Shown here: one piece after another, positions 10,796-22,786 of the stretch
How positions within the stretch are numbered: the first letter of the stretch is position 1
How the letters are laid out: the number at the start of each line of letters is the position of its first letter
Assembly: GCA_022225965.2 (NCBI GenBank)
Contig: JAKJXP020000060.1
Span: 1-64,000 of the forward strand
Length of the DNA stretch: 64,000 nt
From: Diatrype stigma
Lineage: Eukaryota > Ascomycota > Sordariomycetes > Xylariales > Diatrypaceae
Reading direction: 5' to 3'
The notes under the pieces: model-generated
Database searches by the model: none
Seen by the model: only the letters and a program-made list of their open reading frames with translations
What the model was told of the DNA's origin: nothing
Translations under genes and position numbers: made by a program

Positions 10796-13700
10796 CTTCT
10801 ATGGCAATGCACTTCCCGAAACTCTAGAATACTAGAACTCTGATACAACTACCAGCTCATCCCTCCTAAACACAACAGATTCAGGAGATTAGGTGGCGGC
10901 CTTGGTATGAGGCCCGTGCACTTAGGAGAAGTTCGTGAGACTCCAATGCGTAATGCGCGTCTCTACTGTGTACTCCTTACTTTGGGATGGATTGAAGTAG
11001 ATCTTGACAACAGGGCAGCTGCCGCAGCCCAATGCGCCTAAGGTGTTGTTGATGGGAAGGAATGCGAAGGGGCAGTTGGATGGGTGTATGTCGCTGTGTT
11101 GTGTGCAACGCAGGTGCAGTAACAATGCGATTGATTGATTGAATATCTCGGGCTGGCGGTGTGAAGAACTAAGATGCAGGATGCAAGATGCAACAATGGC
11201 AGAGCGGAAGGAGACGAACGAGACAGAGGTTGGAATTGGAAGTGTAAGGTATCCAGAATGCTGCAGTCCAGAGCAGAGTCCAGAGGCCACAGACCAGAGA
11301 GTGAGTTGGTGCCAGCTTTGGTTGTTATGTGGGAGAGAGGGTCGGCTCTGATGAAGCTCGTTGTACCGTCTGATCAGTACTGATGTGGCAGTTGTGATTG
11401 GCTCGTGGCTGGGGGAAATGTAAACAGACCAAGCACTGGGGGGTGATGGGGAAACCAAGTATTTTAGCGCTGCTGGGCTACTGCGGGCAGGCACATGGGG
11501 GGCAAATCACAGCTGCCATAGCTCCCGCATCTTCTAACGTTAGGCCCGGCTGGTTCGTTAGCAGGCGCTGGCAGGCAATGGCAGGGTTAGCTTGGTTAGC
11601 ATGGGATACCCCACCTCGCCCACCTTGCCCACCACTCAAGGAGCGTTCAAGCCGCATTCGAGCTCCCTTCCTGCAGCTATCCTATGCACGCCTGTTACTA
11701 TGCCAACCAGCCGTTGCACAGGCCACCGAAGCTTGAAAAGCGGTGCCCCAACAGCTGCTCAGCGGCTGCCAGGCCAGCCAGGTATTCTACCTGCTGCATT
11801 TGTATCGGCGAGCAGCTGTAAGCTATGCAGTACAGGCAGTAGTACTGCCAGCCACTCCACTTATCCGGCCATCAGGCACCAAAAACTTGATATTCTGAAA
11901 CAAGAGCTTAGCATAACTGGCAATTGTTATGCATGATTGACCTCCAGCTTGTATACCTATCATGGTTGTGTCTATGGCAGCAGAGGATTCTTGATGAGGA
12001 ACTCGAGCTTCTTGTCATTGCCACGAGATACAATAATGATTCATACCTACCTAGGTATCATATTCCCAGTGCAGGTGTCCGGCAATGTTTATATCTATGA
12101 TCTATCTACCTACCGTAGCTAGATACACAGATCTCACACACCCTACGCTCTGTGGAAAATGTACATGTAACGATGTTTCGACACTGGGCTGCTCCGTACA
12201 TATAACTGCATAAATCACATGGAGGAGCATCGATCTGCATTAGAAAGCTGCAGGTTCACACCCACCAATGCACGTATGATGGACCTAACTTTAAAGTGCT
12301 TACAGACAGTTATGGTGAATTCATGCAAACCTTTTGTTGACATACATGACACACATAGGTATCCAGAACATCTTGCAGGCATATTGCAGTTATACCGTAT
12401 ACGAGGCAGCACAGCATGTCAACAATTGCTCAGATAGAGACAGTGTTTCAGATCACCACCGCCTCTTCATATAATGGCAAGCCAGCAAACTGGCAGGAAG
12501 AACCTGATTGGTGGGAATATATTGGGCTGACCAATAGTTATACATGTGGTGGTCTAAAGGGGGAGGCATTTGTAAGGATGTTCTATGTAAAGATGTAAAG
12601 GTTCATCCTTTCCTAAACACTAGATTACGTGGTCACAAAAAAGGAACAATAGCCATTATGCTTTACCCATTAGAATAGGTAACACATGAATTGGCTGATC
12701 TTCCCTGTGTACCCTCGGCGTTGCCTAGCAACATGTACTTTATCCAACAATATGGGTCGTGTCACTTGGACTTGTGCAGTAATTGTGCCATTCGTGCCTC
12801 TTCCTCGGGACTCAGTGGCATTGCCCATAGCCAATGGTATATGTAGCATCTCCCAGCCATTCCTCTATCAGCTGGATTTTAGGGCCACTAAGACAGCAAA
12901 ACTACAACAATTGCTAAACAAGAGCTGTCAGAAGAATTGAGTGGCTTGTTTGAGTTGCGTCCATAAAAGGGGCTTTCGATGGTCTTAGCAAGTTTGAACA
13001 AGGTGGTGGATAGGGATTTCAGGTAGCAAACGCCTCTTAATATCAAGCCTCTCAATATGGATAGATTTTTCAAGAACTATAGCCGGGTTCTCAATACATA
13101 AAGTAGAGCAATTGCTATACTTCATACATGTCCCCGGACATGCTGTATGCTGCATTCTGGATGGCAATTGCACATTCCGTTTTCGTGAGCTTTTCAGGGG
13201 CTACAGCAGAACAGATCATCAGCATATGTGCCTCACGGTATCATATATATGTTTGATCAGAAAAGTAATGTTGATAAGAACTTCAAGGGGGGATTCCGGG
13301 TTGTTCTGCTTCTTCTTTGGCAAAGAATCCAATTCCCATCCCGGTTTCCCAAGTTTGCAGCCCATCGATGAAGCTTCAGTGGCTACTCTCTGTCAGGGGA
13401 TTTGTCGACACAGAGTGAAAGGCAGAATGTAGATACTGTAGTATAGGTAGGATCTAGAAGAGCAATAAATCCTGCCCTTCTCCAAGAACTAGGGAGGGCG
13501 AAGCCCTCTATATATAGGGTCGCTGGTGGGTCACCGCTACTATAGTACTATCTTACATAAGTCCCTGACACTCTCATGGTATTGTCCCCCAAAAAACTAG
13601 AAGGGTATTTGCAGACAATATGGAACCATCATACCATTTCCACAAACCATTCCAGGTCTTTTCAGGATGGGGATGAGTTGAGTTGCATTCCTTGACTTAT

Positions 13701-13936
13701 AACCAAGTTTGGGTGGCAAGCTGGAGCAAACCCAGTAATGATTCATCCAATTGCTCATTCACCGGTCTTCAGGGGCGGGGGATATAAGTAACGATCGAGC
13801 AACTTTCCCCCTTCAATTCTTCATCTGGGGTTGAGTCTACATGTATAGATCAAGCGATATTACGACTAGCCACCGCCTTTTGAGATGAGGTACATTGAGC
13901 TCCCTTCCTCGAAGATCTCCGACCTGCAACTGTACA
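10796..13936. other. Long gene-poor spacer; middle part AT-rich
   Basis: No gene could be supported in this 3.1 kb. The first part presumably holds the bud4 promoter. From about 12.1 to 13.7 kb the sequence is visibly more AT-rich and all frames are short and broken; it may be an old decayed repeat, but I found no terminal repeats or recognisable transposase. Confidence 0.5.
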
Positions 13937-14230
13937 ATGCCGTCTTCTAAAGGCCACTCAAGTTCGAGCTCCGGTAGGTTCTGAAACCCCTTATGAATGT
14001 GGTACAGAATTATGCCGACTTATTATTGCACTCTAGGTGGTTTCTCCTCTAGGCACGAAGATAAAGGTAAAGGTCAAGATACCTTGCCACAGCCCAGGCC
14101 GCCCAGGCCGCCTATAATGGACACGACGAATGCTCTTACCACCACCGACCACAAGACATGGGGAAAGGACTGGGCCGACACACTTTCGGAGCACAAGAAG
14201 AAGAACAAGAACAAGAATTTGGGCCGCTAG
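13937..14230 (+). CDS. Small hypothetical protein, 76 aa
   Basis: Two exons (13937-13973 and 14037-14230) join in phase across a 63-nt GT-AG intron to give 76 aa. The N-terminus is Ser-rich with a Gly-Gly at the junction (MPSSKGHSSSSSGG), followed by a proline-rich stretch (PQPRPPRPPIMDTT), a short segment with aromatic residues (DHKTWGKDWADTL) and a Lys/Asn-rich tail. I do not recognise the family. It could be a small intrinsically disordered nuclear or cytoplasmic protein. Support comes from the exact join and from biased composition; no homology could be tested. It lies 330 bp upstream of the tRNA gene. Confidence 0.45.
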
Positions 14231-14564
14231 ATCGATGGGCGTGGTGCTGCATCAGTGCTACAGGCTACATCCGTAGGCCTATACATCCGTATAAGCATCC
14301 TGCAAGATGAATGTCGACGGAAAGGTGTGAAGGTGTGAAGGTATGGGGATGTGCAGAGATCCATCCGTTTAATCATGGCGACTAACGGCGAGTTGCTTTA
14401 TAGCTAGAGTCCTAGAGTCTAGACTCTAGACTGCCCAATTAGACTATTTACACAAGTCGACTAAACCATCTAACTAGCAGTTAGCAACTAGCAATTAAGT
14501 ACAGCAAATCGCAACCAACAAGGAATGTGGGTCATTGGTTTCACAACCAATGACAAGCTCATCT
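14231..14564. other. Short spacer upstream of tRNA-Leu
   Basis: Nothing beyond short direct repeats (tagagtcctagagtctagactctaga near 14403-14430, an imperfect palindrome) is visible. Confidence 0.5.
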
Positions 14565-14663
14565 GGCGAGATGGCCGAGTGGTTATGGCGTGTGGTTCAG
14601 GTTAAAGCTGAGCAAAACTTCCACATGGAGCAATCCGCGTGGGTTCGAGTCCCACTCTCGTCA
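14565..14663 (+). tRNA. tRNA-Leu (anticodon CAG) with an 18-nt intron
   Basis: The gene folds as a class II tRNA. The acceptor stem GGCGAGA pairs with TCTCGTC and is followed by discriminator base A. The D arm is GCC...GGC, the anticodon stem TGTGG pairs with CCACA, the variable arm is GGA/TCC and the T arm GTGGG-TTCGAGT-CCCAC. The loop carries anticodon CAG followed by G37 and an 18-nt intron in the canonical position between 37 and 38. Discriminator A and anticodon CAG indicate leucine rather than serine, the other class II fungal tRNA with a similar body. A seven-T Pol III terminator follows at 14670-14676. Confidence 0.92.
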
Positions 14664-14669
14664 GTATTC

Positions 14670-14676
14670 TTTTTTT
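14670..14676 (+). terminator. Pol III T-run terminator of tRNA-Leu
   Basis: Seven consecutive T residues begin seven bases after the tRNA 3' end. Confidence 0.85.
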
Positions 14677-15215
14677 GTTCTTTGCTTTTTGCTGTATTGC
14701 GTCCGAAGTGATTACTTGAGATTAAGGCTAGTTGTTCATCGAGTTGAAATCTTGTTAATTGGGTCATGGCGCTCGGTCATGGCCTAGATGTACGAGACAT
14801 TGCTCGGGTAATAGTTAAGGGGCTACTCGACAGTACCTACTAGGTAGGTAACTGATAAGCCATAGCGTATATATATACATACATAGTAGTATGCTCTAAT
14901 CTAGAGAATCAAAAGGGGGTGCATATGGCTGTATTACTGTACGCAATGCACGTAAAGACTGATAGGTTATGTGGTATCAATTGCGTAACAAAAGACAGAA
15001 AGAACAATATAACGAAGAGCATTTAAAGACAGTCAGACAGACAAATAAGTTAGCGTATACCAAAGAAGACTCCGAGCCCTTTCTGGGCAAACCCAACCAG
15101 CCAGCCAACCGACTCCGATTCCCCGGACCCCCTATTTTTCCTATCCATTCCTTCGCCAACAAATATATCCAATAACCCCCCCATCGCCAATCACCGACCA
15201 CCACGGCATGGCCAC
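14677..15215. other. Spacer between tRNA-Leu and the H+-ATPase 3' end
   Basis: No gene is seen; it presumably includes the 3' UTR of the ATPase gene. Confidence 0.5.
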
Positions 15216-18200
15216 TCAGTCATCCTCTTCCACCACCTGCTTCTGCGCGATGTAGAAGCGGTCGCCGCCGCCCTTCTCATCGCGCTCGTGCTCGAGCGCG
15301 ACCTTGCTTAGGTGGGTGAGGATGTTCTCCACCATGGTGTCCTGGCGGGAGCGCTTCTTGCGGCCGAGGTTGTCGAGGCACTCCATGCGGGTCAGCATGT
15401 AGTAGACGATGGCGATGACGATGACGCAGGCGATGGAGTACAGCCAGATGACGACGATGGTGGGGAAGTCGACGGCGCCGCCGCCGCCCTGGGACAGCTT
15501 CGCGGAGGCGGCGGAGGCGGCGGCGCCGGGCAGCGACGCGGCGGCCTCGGAGGGGCTGCCGGCGAACCAGCCGAACAGGGCGAACAGGGTGGCGAGGACG
15601 TCGACGCCGAGGATGGCGCCGACCAGCTGCCACGACGGCCAGGTCTGGAAGCCGCGCGTGACGAAGATGAGCCAGTTCTCCGTCAGCGACACCTGCAGGA
15701 AGACGATCTCCTGCACCGACCCGTGCGCCTGGATGACGCCGCCGCCCTCGAGCCAGAGCGTGCCGCGCAGCACCCACGTGCCGACGGCCAGCAGCGCCCC
15801 CAGCGCCACGCTGATGATCCAGATCTTGGGCAGCTGCCACTCGACGGGCCGGCGCTCGTAGTGCGCCGTGTCGTACGCGACCGCGATGGTGGCCAGGTCG
15901 GCGAACAGCGCCAGGAACACGATCAGGTCCGCGCGGATCGTCTCGTTGACCGCCACCATGGCCGTCACCAGGTAGATCTCCAGGTGCAGGCAGAGCGCGA
16001 TGCGGTACTGGATGTACGCCTTCATGCGCTGGAAGATCTGCCGCGAGATCTTGATCGCCGACACGATCGTGCTCAGCCCGGGCGCCAGGAACACGATGTC
16101 GGCCGCCGCCTGGGCCGCCTCGGTCGCGCCCTCCACCGCGATGCCGCAGTCGGACTTCTTCAGCGACGGCGCGTCGTTGACGCCGTCGCCCGTCATGGCC
16201 GTCAGGTGGCCGCGCTGCTGCAGCATCTCCACCACCTGGTACTTGTGCTCGGGGAAGACCTCGGCGAAGCCGTCGGCGCGCTCGCAGAGGTCGTGAATCG
16301 CCGTGCCCGCCATGTCGCTGTGCAGCAGCCTGTCCGAGTTGTAGACCTTGGTCCCCAGCGCCAGCATGCGGCAGGTCTCCTTGGCGATGGCGATGGCATC
16401 GCCCGTCAGCATCTTGACCGACAGGCCCAGCGCCTGCGCCTCGGCGATCGTCTGCGCCGTATCGGAGCGCGGCGGGTCGAACAGCGAGATCATGCCCAGC
16501 ATCTCCCAAGGGCCGTCTTCCTCTTGCACCGCCACAGCCAGGGACCGGAACCCGCGGCGCGCGAACTCGGTCGCCTTCTCGCGGAACAGCGCCGCTTGCT
16601 CCTCGCTGCAGTCGGTCAGCGCCAGCACGGCCTTGGGCGCGCCCTTGGCGCACGTATAGCGGACGCCGCGGTGCGTACAAACCGACGTGATCCGCTTGGA
16701 GACCGGGTCGAACGGGATAAACTTCTCCGTTTTCCACCCGTCGCTGATGATGTCCTTGGCTTTCGGGTAGCGCTTGAGCGTAAGGATCGTGATCTTGTCG
16801 ATGGGATCGAGCGCCTTAATGTTGTGCGACGACGCCAGAGCCGCCACAGCCATCATCCAGTTGAGGTCCACGCCCTCCATGACGAAGGGCTCGCGCACGG
16901 ACAGCTGATTCGCCGTCAGGGTTCCGGTCTTGTCGGAGCACAGGATGTCGACGCCGGCGAGCGACTCGATGGCTGTTAATTTCTGCACGATGGCCTTCTC
17001 CTTGGCGAGATATGCCGCGCCGACGGCGAGGGTGGTGGTGGTCACTACGGGCAGGCCCACAGGTACTCCGATGATTAGGAGGATGAGGGCGTACGTGAGA
17101 AGGTTGGTAGATTCCTCCCCCGACTCGACGATGTGTAGGTTGCGGTAGAACCCGCCAATCCAGGCAGCGAGGATCCAGAAAACGACAAGCACGAGAAGCG
17201 TGGTACCAATCGAGTCCATCTGTGGGCTGTAGTTAGCAGTATGTTCTCGCTGGACATGAAAGAAAAGCTCTAGAAGCTGTGGACCTGATGTGTCGTGTTG
17301 GTAATCAAGGTTCACATTTGGGGTCACTTACGATGGCTTTGAAATGACCCGAGTCCTTGGCCCCCTGTACAAGGGATGCCGTCTTGCCGACGAACGATGC
17401 CTGCGCTCCGGAAGTGATGACCGCATAAGCCTTGCCGCGTTTACAGCCCGTGGTGTAGTAGACCGTATCCGTCATGTACTTCTCCACGGCCAGGGATTCA
17501 CCAGTTATAGCGCTCTGGTCAATAGCAACGAGAGCGTGACCGTGCGTGGCGCCCTCCTCTTCTCCCTCTTCGAACTTCTCGTGGCGGGGCGAAGTCACAT
17601 CTTGAGCCGTCAGCTCTGCCCGGTATTGGGCCTGGCCAACGGGGTTGTCGTAGTCACAGATCAACCGGGCGTCACCGGCGACGACATGACCTTCCTCGAT
17701 GATGATCTGTCAAGGGTTAGTTAGTTTGAGCTGCACATAGGAGCTGGGTTTCTATGAATAGGAGGGGCTTACAATGTCTCCTGGCACAAGTTCCCTGGCT
17801 TTGATGTCCTGTTCTTGGCCGTCACGGACCACACGTGCCTTCATTGCAATGTCGCCTTTCAAACTCGCCACAACGTCGGCGGCTTGTTTCTCTTGATACC
17901 AGCCGACAACGGCGTTGAGAAGCAGGATAGCGATAATGATGGCGGCATCCAGCCAGTCCTGCATACCAAATGCAATAACAACCGCAACCTCCATAACTGG
18001 AAATTTTCAGTCAGTATGGGAGGTGTAAAAGAAGGTGTTTGTATGAGACCCAGACGTAACTTACCATAGAGGACAGGACCGCGGAAGAACCCAATAAACT
18101 TGAGGACCATGTTCTCCTTCTCGGTGGCAAGTTCGTTCCAACCGGAAAGCTTTCTTCGCCTTTCAACCTCGGCCGAGGAGAGACCATCCTTGATATCTGT

Positions 18201-18589
18201 AATTAACCAGTCGCTTGGCGTTTCGAACTGGCTCAATGAGGAGGCGCGGGCATAACCAGCCTTGCCGCGCCAAAAGGCCCACCACGGCCTGGGCTTCTGT
18301 TCCGCAAAGTCCTCTTCTTCTGGGACTTCTGCATTCGTATCCCGATAGGTATCGACATAGCGTACCAGGCTGGCCAAGCATTAGTAATAAGACTGGCCAA
18401 GCTGGTCGAGTTGACTTACGCTGTGTACTCATCCAGGTACGGGTTATCGCCATGGTTGTTCCTCTGGCTCTCGGACAAGAAGCTTCCGGACTCAAGGTCT
18501 CCGGCGGCGACCGTACTGTCACTGGAGCCTGGCTGCATCATGGCCGCCTGCTCGTTGCGTTTCGACTTCTTACTAAATTTAAATGGCAT
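15216..18589 (-). CDS. Plasma-membrane-type H+-transporting P-type ATPase (P3A)
   Basis: This pump uses ATP to export protons and energise the plasma membrane. Five exons (18589-18420, 18369-18065, 17996-17773, 17706-17332, 17219-15216) keep phase and encode 1025 aa, about 100 more than yeast Pma1. The actuator loop TGES lies near residue 301, the phosphorylation site DKTGTLT at about 454, and the hinge motif TGDGVNDAPS and the M4 segment IIGVPVGLPVV are intact. Two features are unusual: a charged insertion before TGES containing FEEGEEEG, and an Ala/Ser/Gly-rich linker in the loop between the last transmembrane segments (near 15460-15560). The ~60-residue C-terminal tail is charged and ends VVEEDD; such tails are autoinhibitory in this family. 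It may be a second, diverged Pma paralogue rather than the main housekeeping pump. The 3' two thirds are extremely GC-rich at third positions. Confidence 0.93.
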
Positions 18590-20841
18590 TGCGTCCTGCG
18601 CTACGGCCTAAAGCTCAGTTCAACAGAGGAAGACAGGAAGAAGAGTAGGGGAAAGGTGAAGTGTAAACGAAGAGAAGGGAGGATAAGTCGACAGTGAATG
18701 GAAGGCAAGTCCGACAATCATCAGGCAAGCTGCAGAGATCCAATAGAATATATAGGGTTTGAGTTCGCCGACTAGCAAGACACAGAAGCGATGGCACCGG
18801 CTGCCACGAAACTCTTGGCTGGCCATCTTGAAGCAGCTAAGGAAGACTAAACAGTGTACAATCACAACGAAGGTTCAAGGAACGTCGATACAACTGGTGA
18901 GCTAGTCAGCTATACTGAAGCCAAAGATTGTCCAAAAGCAGGCGGCAACATTGTGTCGATCTGTTTCGCGATTTCTATTTCCGTTATCTTGGCGTTGCTA
19001 AAAAAACAAACTCCAAAAAGTCGGCATGTACAAGCGATGCGCACCCAGCCAGAGAGACATATCGAAAATGCCTCAAAAGACTATATGAAGATGATAGAGG
19101 CCCCAATTGCCGTTGATCGTCAAGGTTTGTTGTGACCCCGGGCTGGGTTTCAATATCAACATTATCAACCAGACATGAAACCGAGAGCCGAAAGGGTGCA
19201 CGTGACTAGATGCCATCTTTGGGCGAGATCTCTATGAAGCTTGGTCAGCTTGGCTTACTTGGCAGCTTCGGTATCTGCACGTTGCCTGGCCGCCAAGGCT
19301 GCTTGTTTTGATACCCATGTATATCGCAGAACCACTTGCGCTGCTCGAAACGGAGAGTAGGTCTTGGTATGTAGGTATAGGAGAAGCTCTCTCTTCCGAT
19401 TGCCCAAGACGTTTTTGACGATCCATAAATCCCCGGAAGACGTTAGAGATCTTATCCAGGCTGCCAGACAAGGCGGTTGGGTATATGGGGAAACACTGAC
19501 AGCTGATCGACATACTAGGACATCGCGAAGGCAAAGAGACCAATCGCCTACTACAACAAGCCTTAGTGTTAACTGATAACTCCCGAGAATAGCGACCATA
19601 TGTGACGGCTAACAACCTAGTCAAACCCGAATATGGTAGACACACCGGGGACGAGAGGCGTATCGAAGGCATGCGTACTGTCACCAGTGAGCAGTGGCAG
19701 CAGACGCGGGAGCAAGACTAAAGTTCAGATATAGTAGATATGTGAGTTCGGATATGTCGGAAATAGGTAAATTATACAGAGAACCTGGAGCTTCTTGCCA
19801 ATGCTGAATTTCTTTCACGTAACTCTTGAACTTAATTTCGACGACTGCCGAGACCCGTCAGTATGAGCAGACAAGGTACCTACAAGGGATGGCGACGCAA
19901 CCCCAGACCCGGGGTCGGTGGGCCCTTTCACTAGACTATATATCATCGATATCCTGGCTGTCTCGATGAAACGGGATGGCGATCAAACGAGTATCAGAGC
20001 GTCAAACGAGGCTCGCCGGCGTATAGTTAGTCCAGGAGAAAGACAGGATTAAAATAGACATGGCCATACCAATCAGAAGCGATCGTTTTTTCATCCGTCT
20101 GTGATTTGACGAACGCTTCACTTGTTGTCCAATGATGTTGCAGCGTCCAAGTCCGGGGCGGCGTCCCCATCTCGGCAGCTCGGCTTCTACCTAGCGAAAC
20201 GGCATGGGAGCCAAAGTCATAGCGCCATGGACATGGAGACTGGGAGATTCGAACTTTTTTTAGCCTCACATCTGAGTCCTCTCACACATTTGTTTCTATG
20301 TCCGACGGTGGCAGCTGGGTGGATAACAACCTGAAGGCAAAAAGGACAATTCCCTCTACAGGAGCGGAAACCAGGCAGTAGAAATAGCTCGAATAGATAA
20401 CCTCGAACTACCGTGTATTGAATGAAGGTTTTGAATGGTTGAGAACTGAAGCTGTTTCACCCTGGAAAGCCGGTCGAGGTACAAAGTACGAAGTACTCGA
20501 AGCAGATCGGGACCAGTCTGGATTGGGACGTGGCTTGGTGGGCTGGTGGAGTAGCTATGCGTACATGCATATGCAGATAGACCGTTGCAGGTGCTGCCCG
20601 ATAAGATTTAATGATTAGATAAGATAGATGAATCCCGGAATTTTATTCTCTTCTGCCTGTCTTGCCTCTCTACTGCCAGTGGAGTAACACCTTGGAAGCA
20701 ACGAGTAACATTGTAGCTGCTGTCTGTAATTGCGATCGCATTCATATCTCAATCATATCGCGATCATATACCATTACATTACCACTGCCATTGCCATTGC
20801 TACCGGATCCAGGTATATCAGAGACACCCAGGGAAAGAAAG
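18590..20841. other. Divergent spacer between the H+-ATPase and dbp9
   Basis: No gene could be supported in 2.2 kb. It separates two divergently transcribed genes and should contain both promoters. No repeat of note is visible. Confidence 0.5.
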
Positions 20842-22786
20842 ATGAAGCGCAAACTCGATGAGAACGACCAACCAACAGCAGTGACCAGCGACAGCCATGA
20901 ACCGGCCTTCGGGGACTTAGGCCTCGATCCTCGCCTTCTGCAGGCAATAAGTCACCAAGGCTTCAAGAAGCCGACACTGGTCCAATCCAAGACAATACCA
21001 CTGGCCTTGGATGGAACCGATATATTAGCCAAGGCGAAGACGGGGTCGGGGAAGACTGCTGCATACGTCCTGCCTATCCTCCAGTCCATATTAAAACGCA
21101 AGCAGGTGTGTTATGTCTTACGCCCGTTTGCGCCGTACCAACGAGCAATACCAATAAGCAATGAGAGAAATGATACTAATATGAAACAAGATATCATCTG
21201 AGTCCTATACTGCCGCCCTTATCCTCGTTCCCACCCGAGAACTTGCCGACCAAGTCGCCAAAGCTATCGAATCCTTCTCCGCCTTCTGCACCAAGGAGAT
21301 ACAAGTGGTTAAGCTGTCCGACAAGGTCTCTGATGCCGTTCAACGTTCCCTTCTCTCTGCCTCGCCCGACATAGTCGTCTCCACACCCGCAAGAGTATGG
21401 CACCATATAAAGAACTCTGCCTTCTCCCTAGAAAACATCAAGCAGCTCGTTTTGGACGAGGCCGATTTAGTCTTGTCATATGGCTATAACGAGGATCTGC
21501 AGAGCATAGCAACCTCCTTGCCGAAGGGCGTCCAGAAGATCCTCACAAGTGCGACGCTGACAGCCGAAGTCGATACTCTGAAAGGCTTGTTCTGTCAGAA
21601 TGCCACCTTCCTAGACCTCGTGGAACCCGACGCCGAAGGTGAAGGGGTTTCTCAATATGTTGTCAAGTACGTTGTTGCCCATGCTTTGCCCATTATCAAC
21701 CACTAATATGAATACAGATGTGGCGAAGATGAGAAGTTTTTGCTTACTTACGTCATGTTTAAACTCCGCCTCATAACAGGCAAAGCCATCATATTCGTTG
21801 CCGATATCGACCGGTGTTACAGATTAAAGCTTTTCCTTGGCCAGTTCGGCGTGCGCTCGTGTATATTGAATCCCGAACTGCCCGTAAGCTCGCGAATACA
21901 CGTTGTCGAAGAGTTCAACAGGAATGTCTACGACATTATAATCGCCAGTGACGACACGGAGGTTCTCGGTGCTGAGGAGGATGAGAATGAGGGGGGCGAT
22001 AGTGCCAAAGCCAACGACCAAGATAAGGCCCAAGCGTCCAAGACCAAGAAGGATGCCCCGCCTAAAAAGAAAAGAAAGGCCTCGCGGAACAACGAGTACG
22101 GCGTGTCCCGGGGTATAGATTTCCAGAACGTCCGCACAGTCATCAACTTTGACCTCCCCTCGACCGCGCGGAGCTACCAGCACCGGATCGGGCGGACGGC
22201 GCGGGCGGGGCAGACGGGCATGAGCCTGTCGTTCGCGATCCCGCGGGACCGGTTCCGGAAGCACATCCCGACGAGCATCGAGTCTTGCGGGAACGACGAG
22301 AAGGTGCTGGCGCGGGTGCGGCGGTCCCAGGCGAAGCTGGGCCACGAGGTGGCCGACTACGCGTTCGACATGCGCCAGGTGGACGCGTTCCGGTACCGGA
22401 TGAACGACGCGCTGCGGGCGGTGACGCGAGTCTCGATCCGCGAGGCCCGCACGCGCGAGCTGCGCGAGGAGCTGCTCCGCTCCGAGAAGCTCGCCCGCTT
22501 CTTCGAGGAGAACCCGGCCGAGCTGCACCACCTCCGCCACGACGGCGAGCTCCGCCCCGCCCGCACCCAGGCCCATCTCCGCCACGTCCCCGACTACCTC
22601 CTGCCCGCCGAGGGCAAGAAGGCCCTCACGACCAACGATGTGGGATTCGTGCCTATGCGGAAGCTTGATGGCAAGACGAGGAAGGGCAAGGGAAGTGGGT
22701 ATAGTAAAAATAGAGGAAAGAAGATCGGAGGAGGACGTAGGGTCGACCCGCTGAAGTCGCTGAGGGCGCGGTCGAAGGGCAAATGA
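20842..22786 (+). CDS. dbp9: ATP-dependent DEAD-box RNA helicase Dbp9
   Basis: Dbp9 is a nucleolar helicase needed for maturation of 27S pre-rRNA and the 60S ribosomal subunit. Three exons (20842-21105, 21203-21666, 21718-22786) join in phase to 598 aa, the usual family length. The Q motif region ([17 protein letters not shown]), Walker A (AKTGSGKT), motif Ia (PTRELADQ), DEAD ([13 protein letters not shown], characteristic of this subfamily), SAT (TSATLT) and motif VI ([13 protein letters not shown]) are all intact. A Lys-rich acidic insertion ([13 protein letters not shown]) lies between the two RecA domains and the C-terminus is Lys/Gly-rich. I chose the ATG at 20842 because it gives the family N-terminus MKRKLDEND. 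From about 22140 to 22640 codon third positions are nearly all G or C, unlike the rest of the gene. Confidence 0.95.

Noticed and set aside
10922..11494. A 190-codon minus-strand frame upstream of bud4
   Set aside because: Ser/His/Leu-rich, no domain, sits in the likely bud4 promoter and 5' leader; length alone is not enough.
15312..16979. A 555-codon open frame on the plus strand (and a 486-codon one on the minus strand in another frame)
   Set aside because: Both are shadows of the GC3-saturated H+-ATPase exon: stop codons are rare in all frames there, and the composition (Arg, Gly, Ala, His) is meaningless.
21824..22585. A 253-codon minus-strand frame opposite dbp9
   Set aside because: Shadow of the GC3-rich block; no family features.
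22140..22640. GC-rich block in dbp9 as horizontally acquired DNA
   Set aside because: It lies inside one continuous, well-conserved protein with normal motif order, and similar blocks occur in several unrelated genes.
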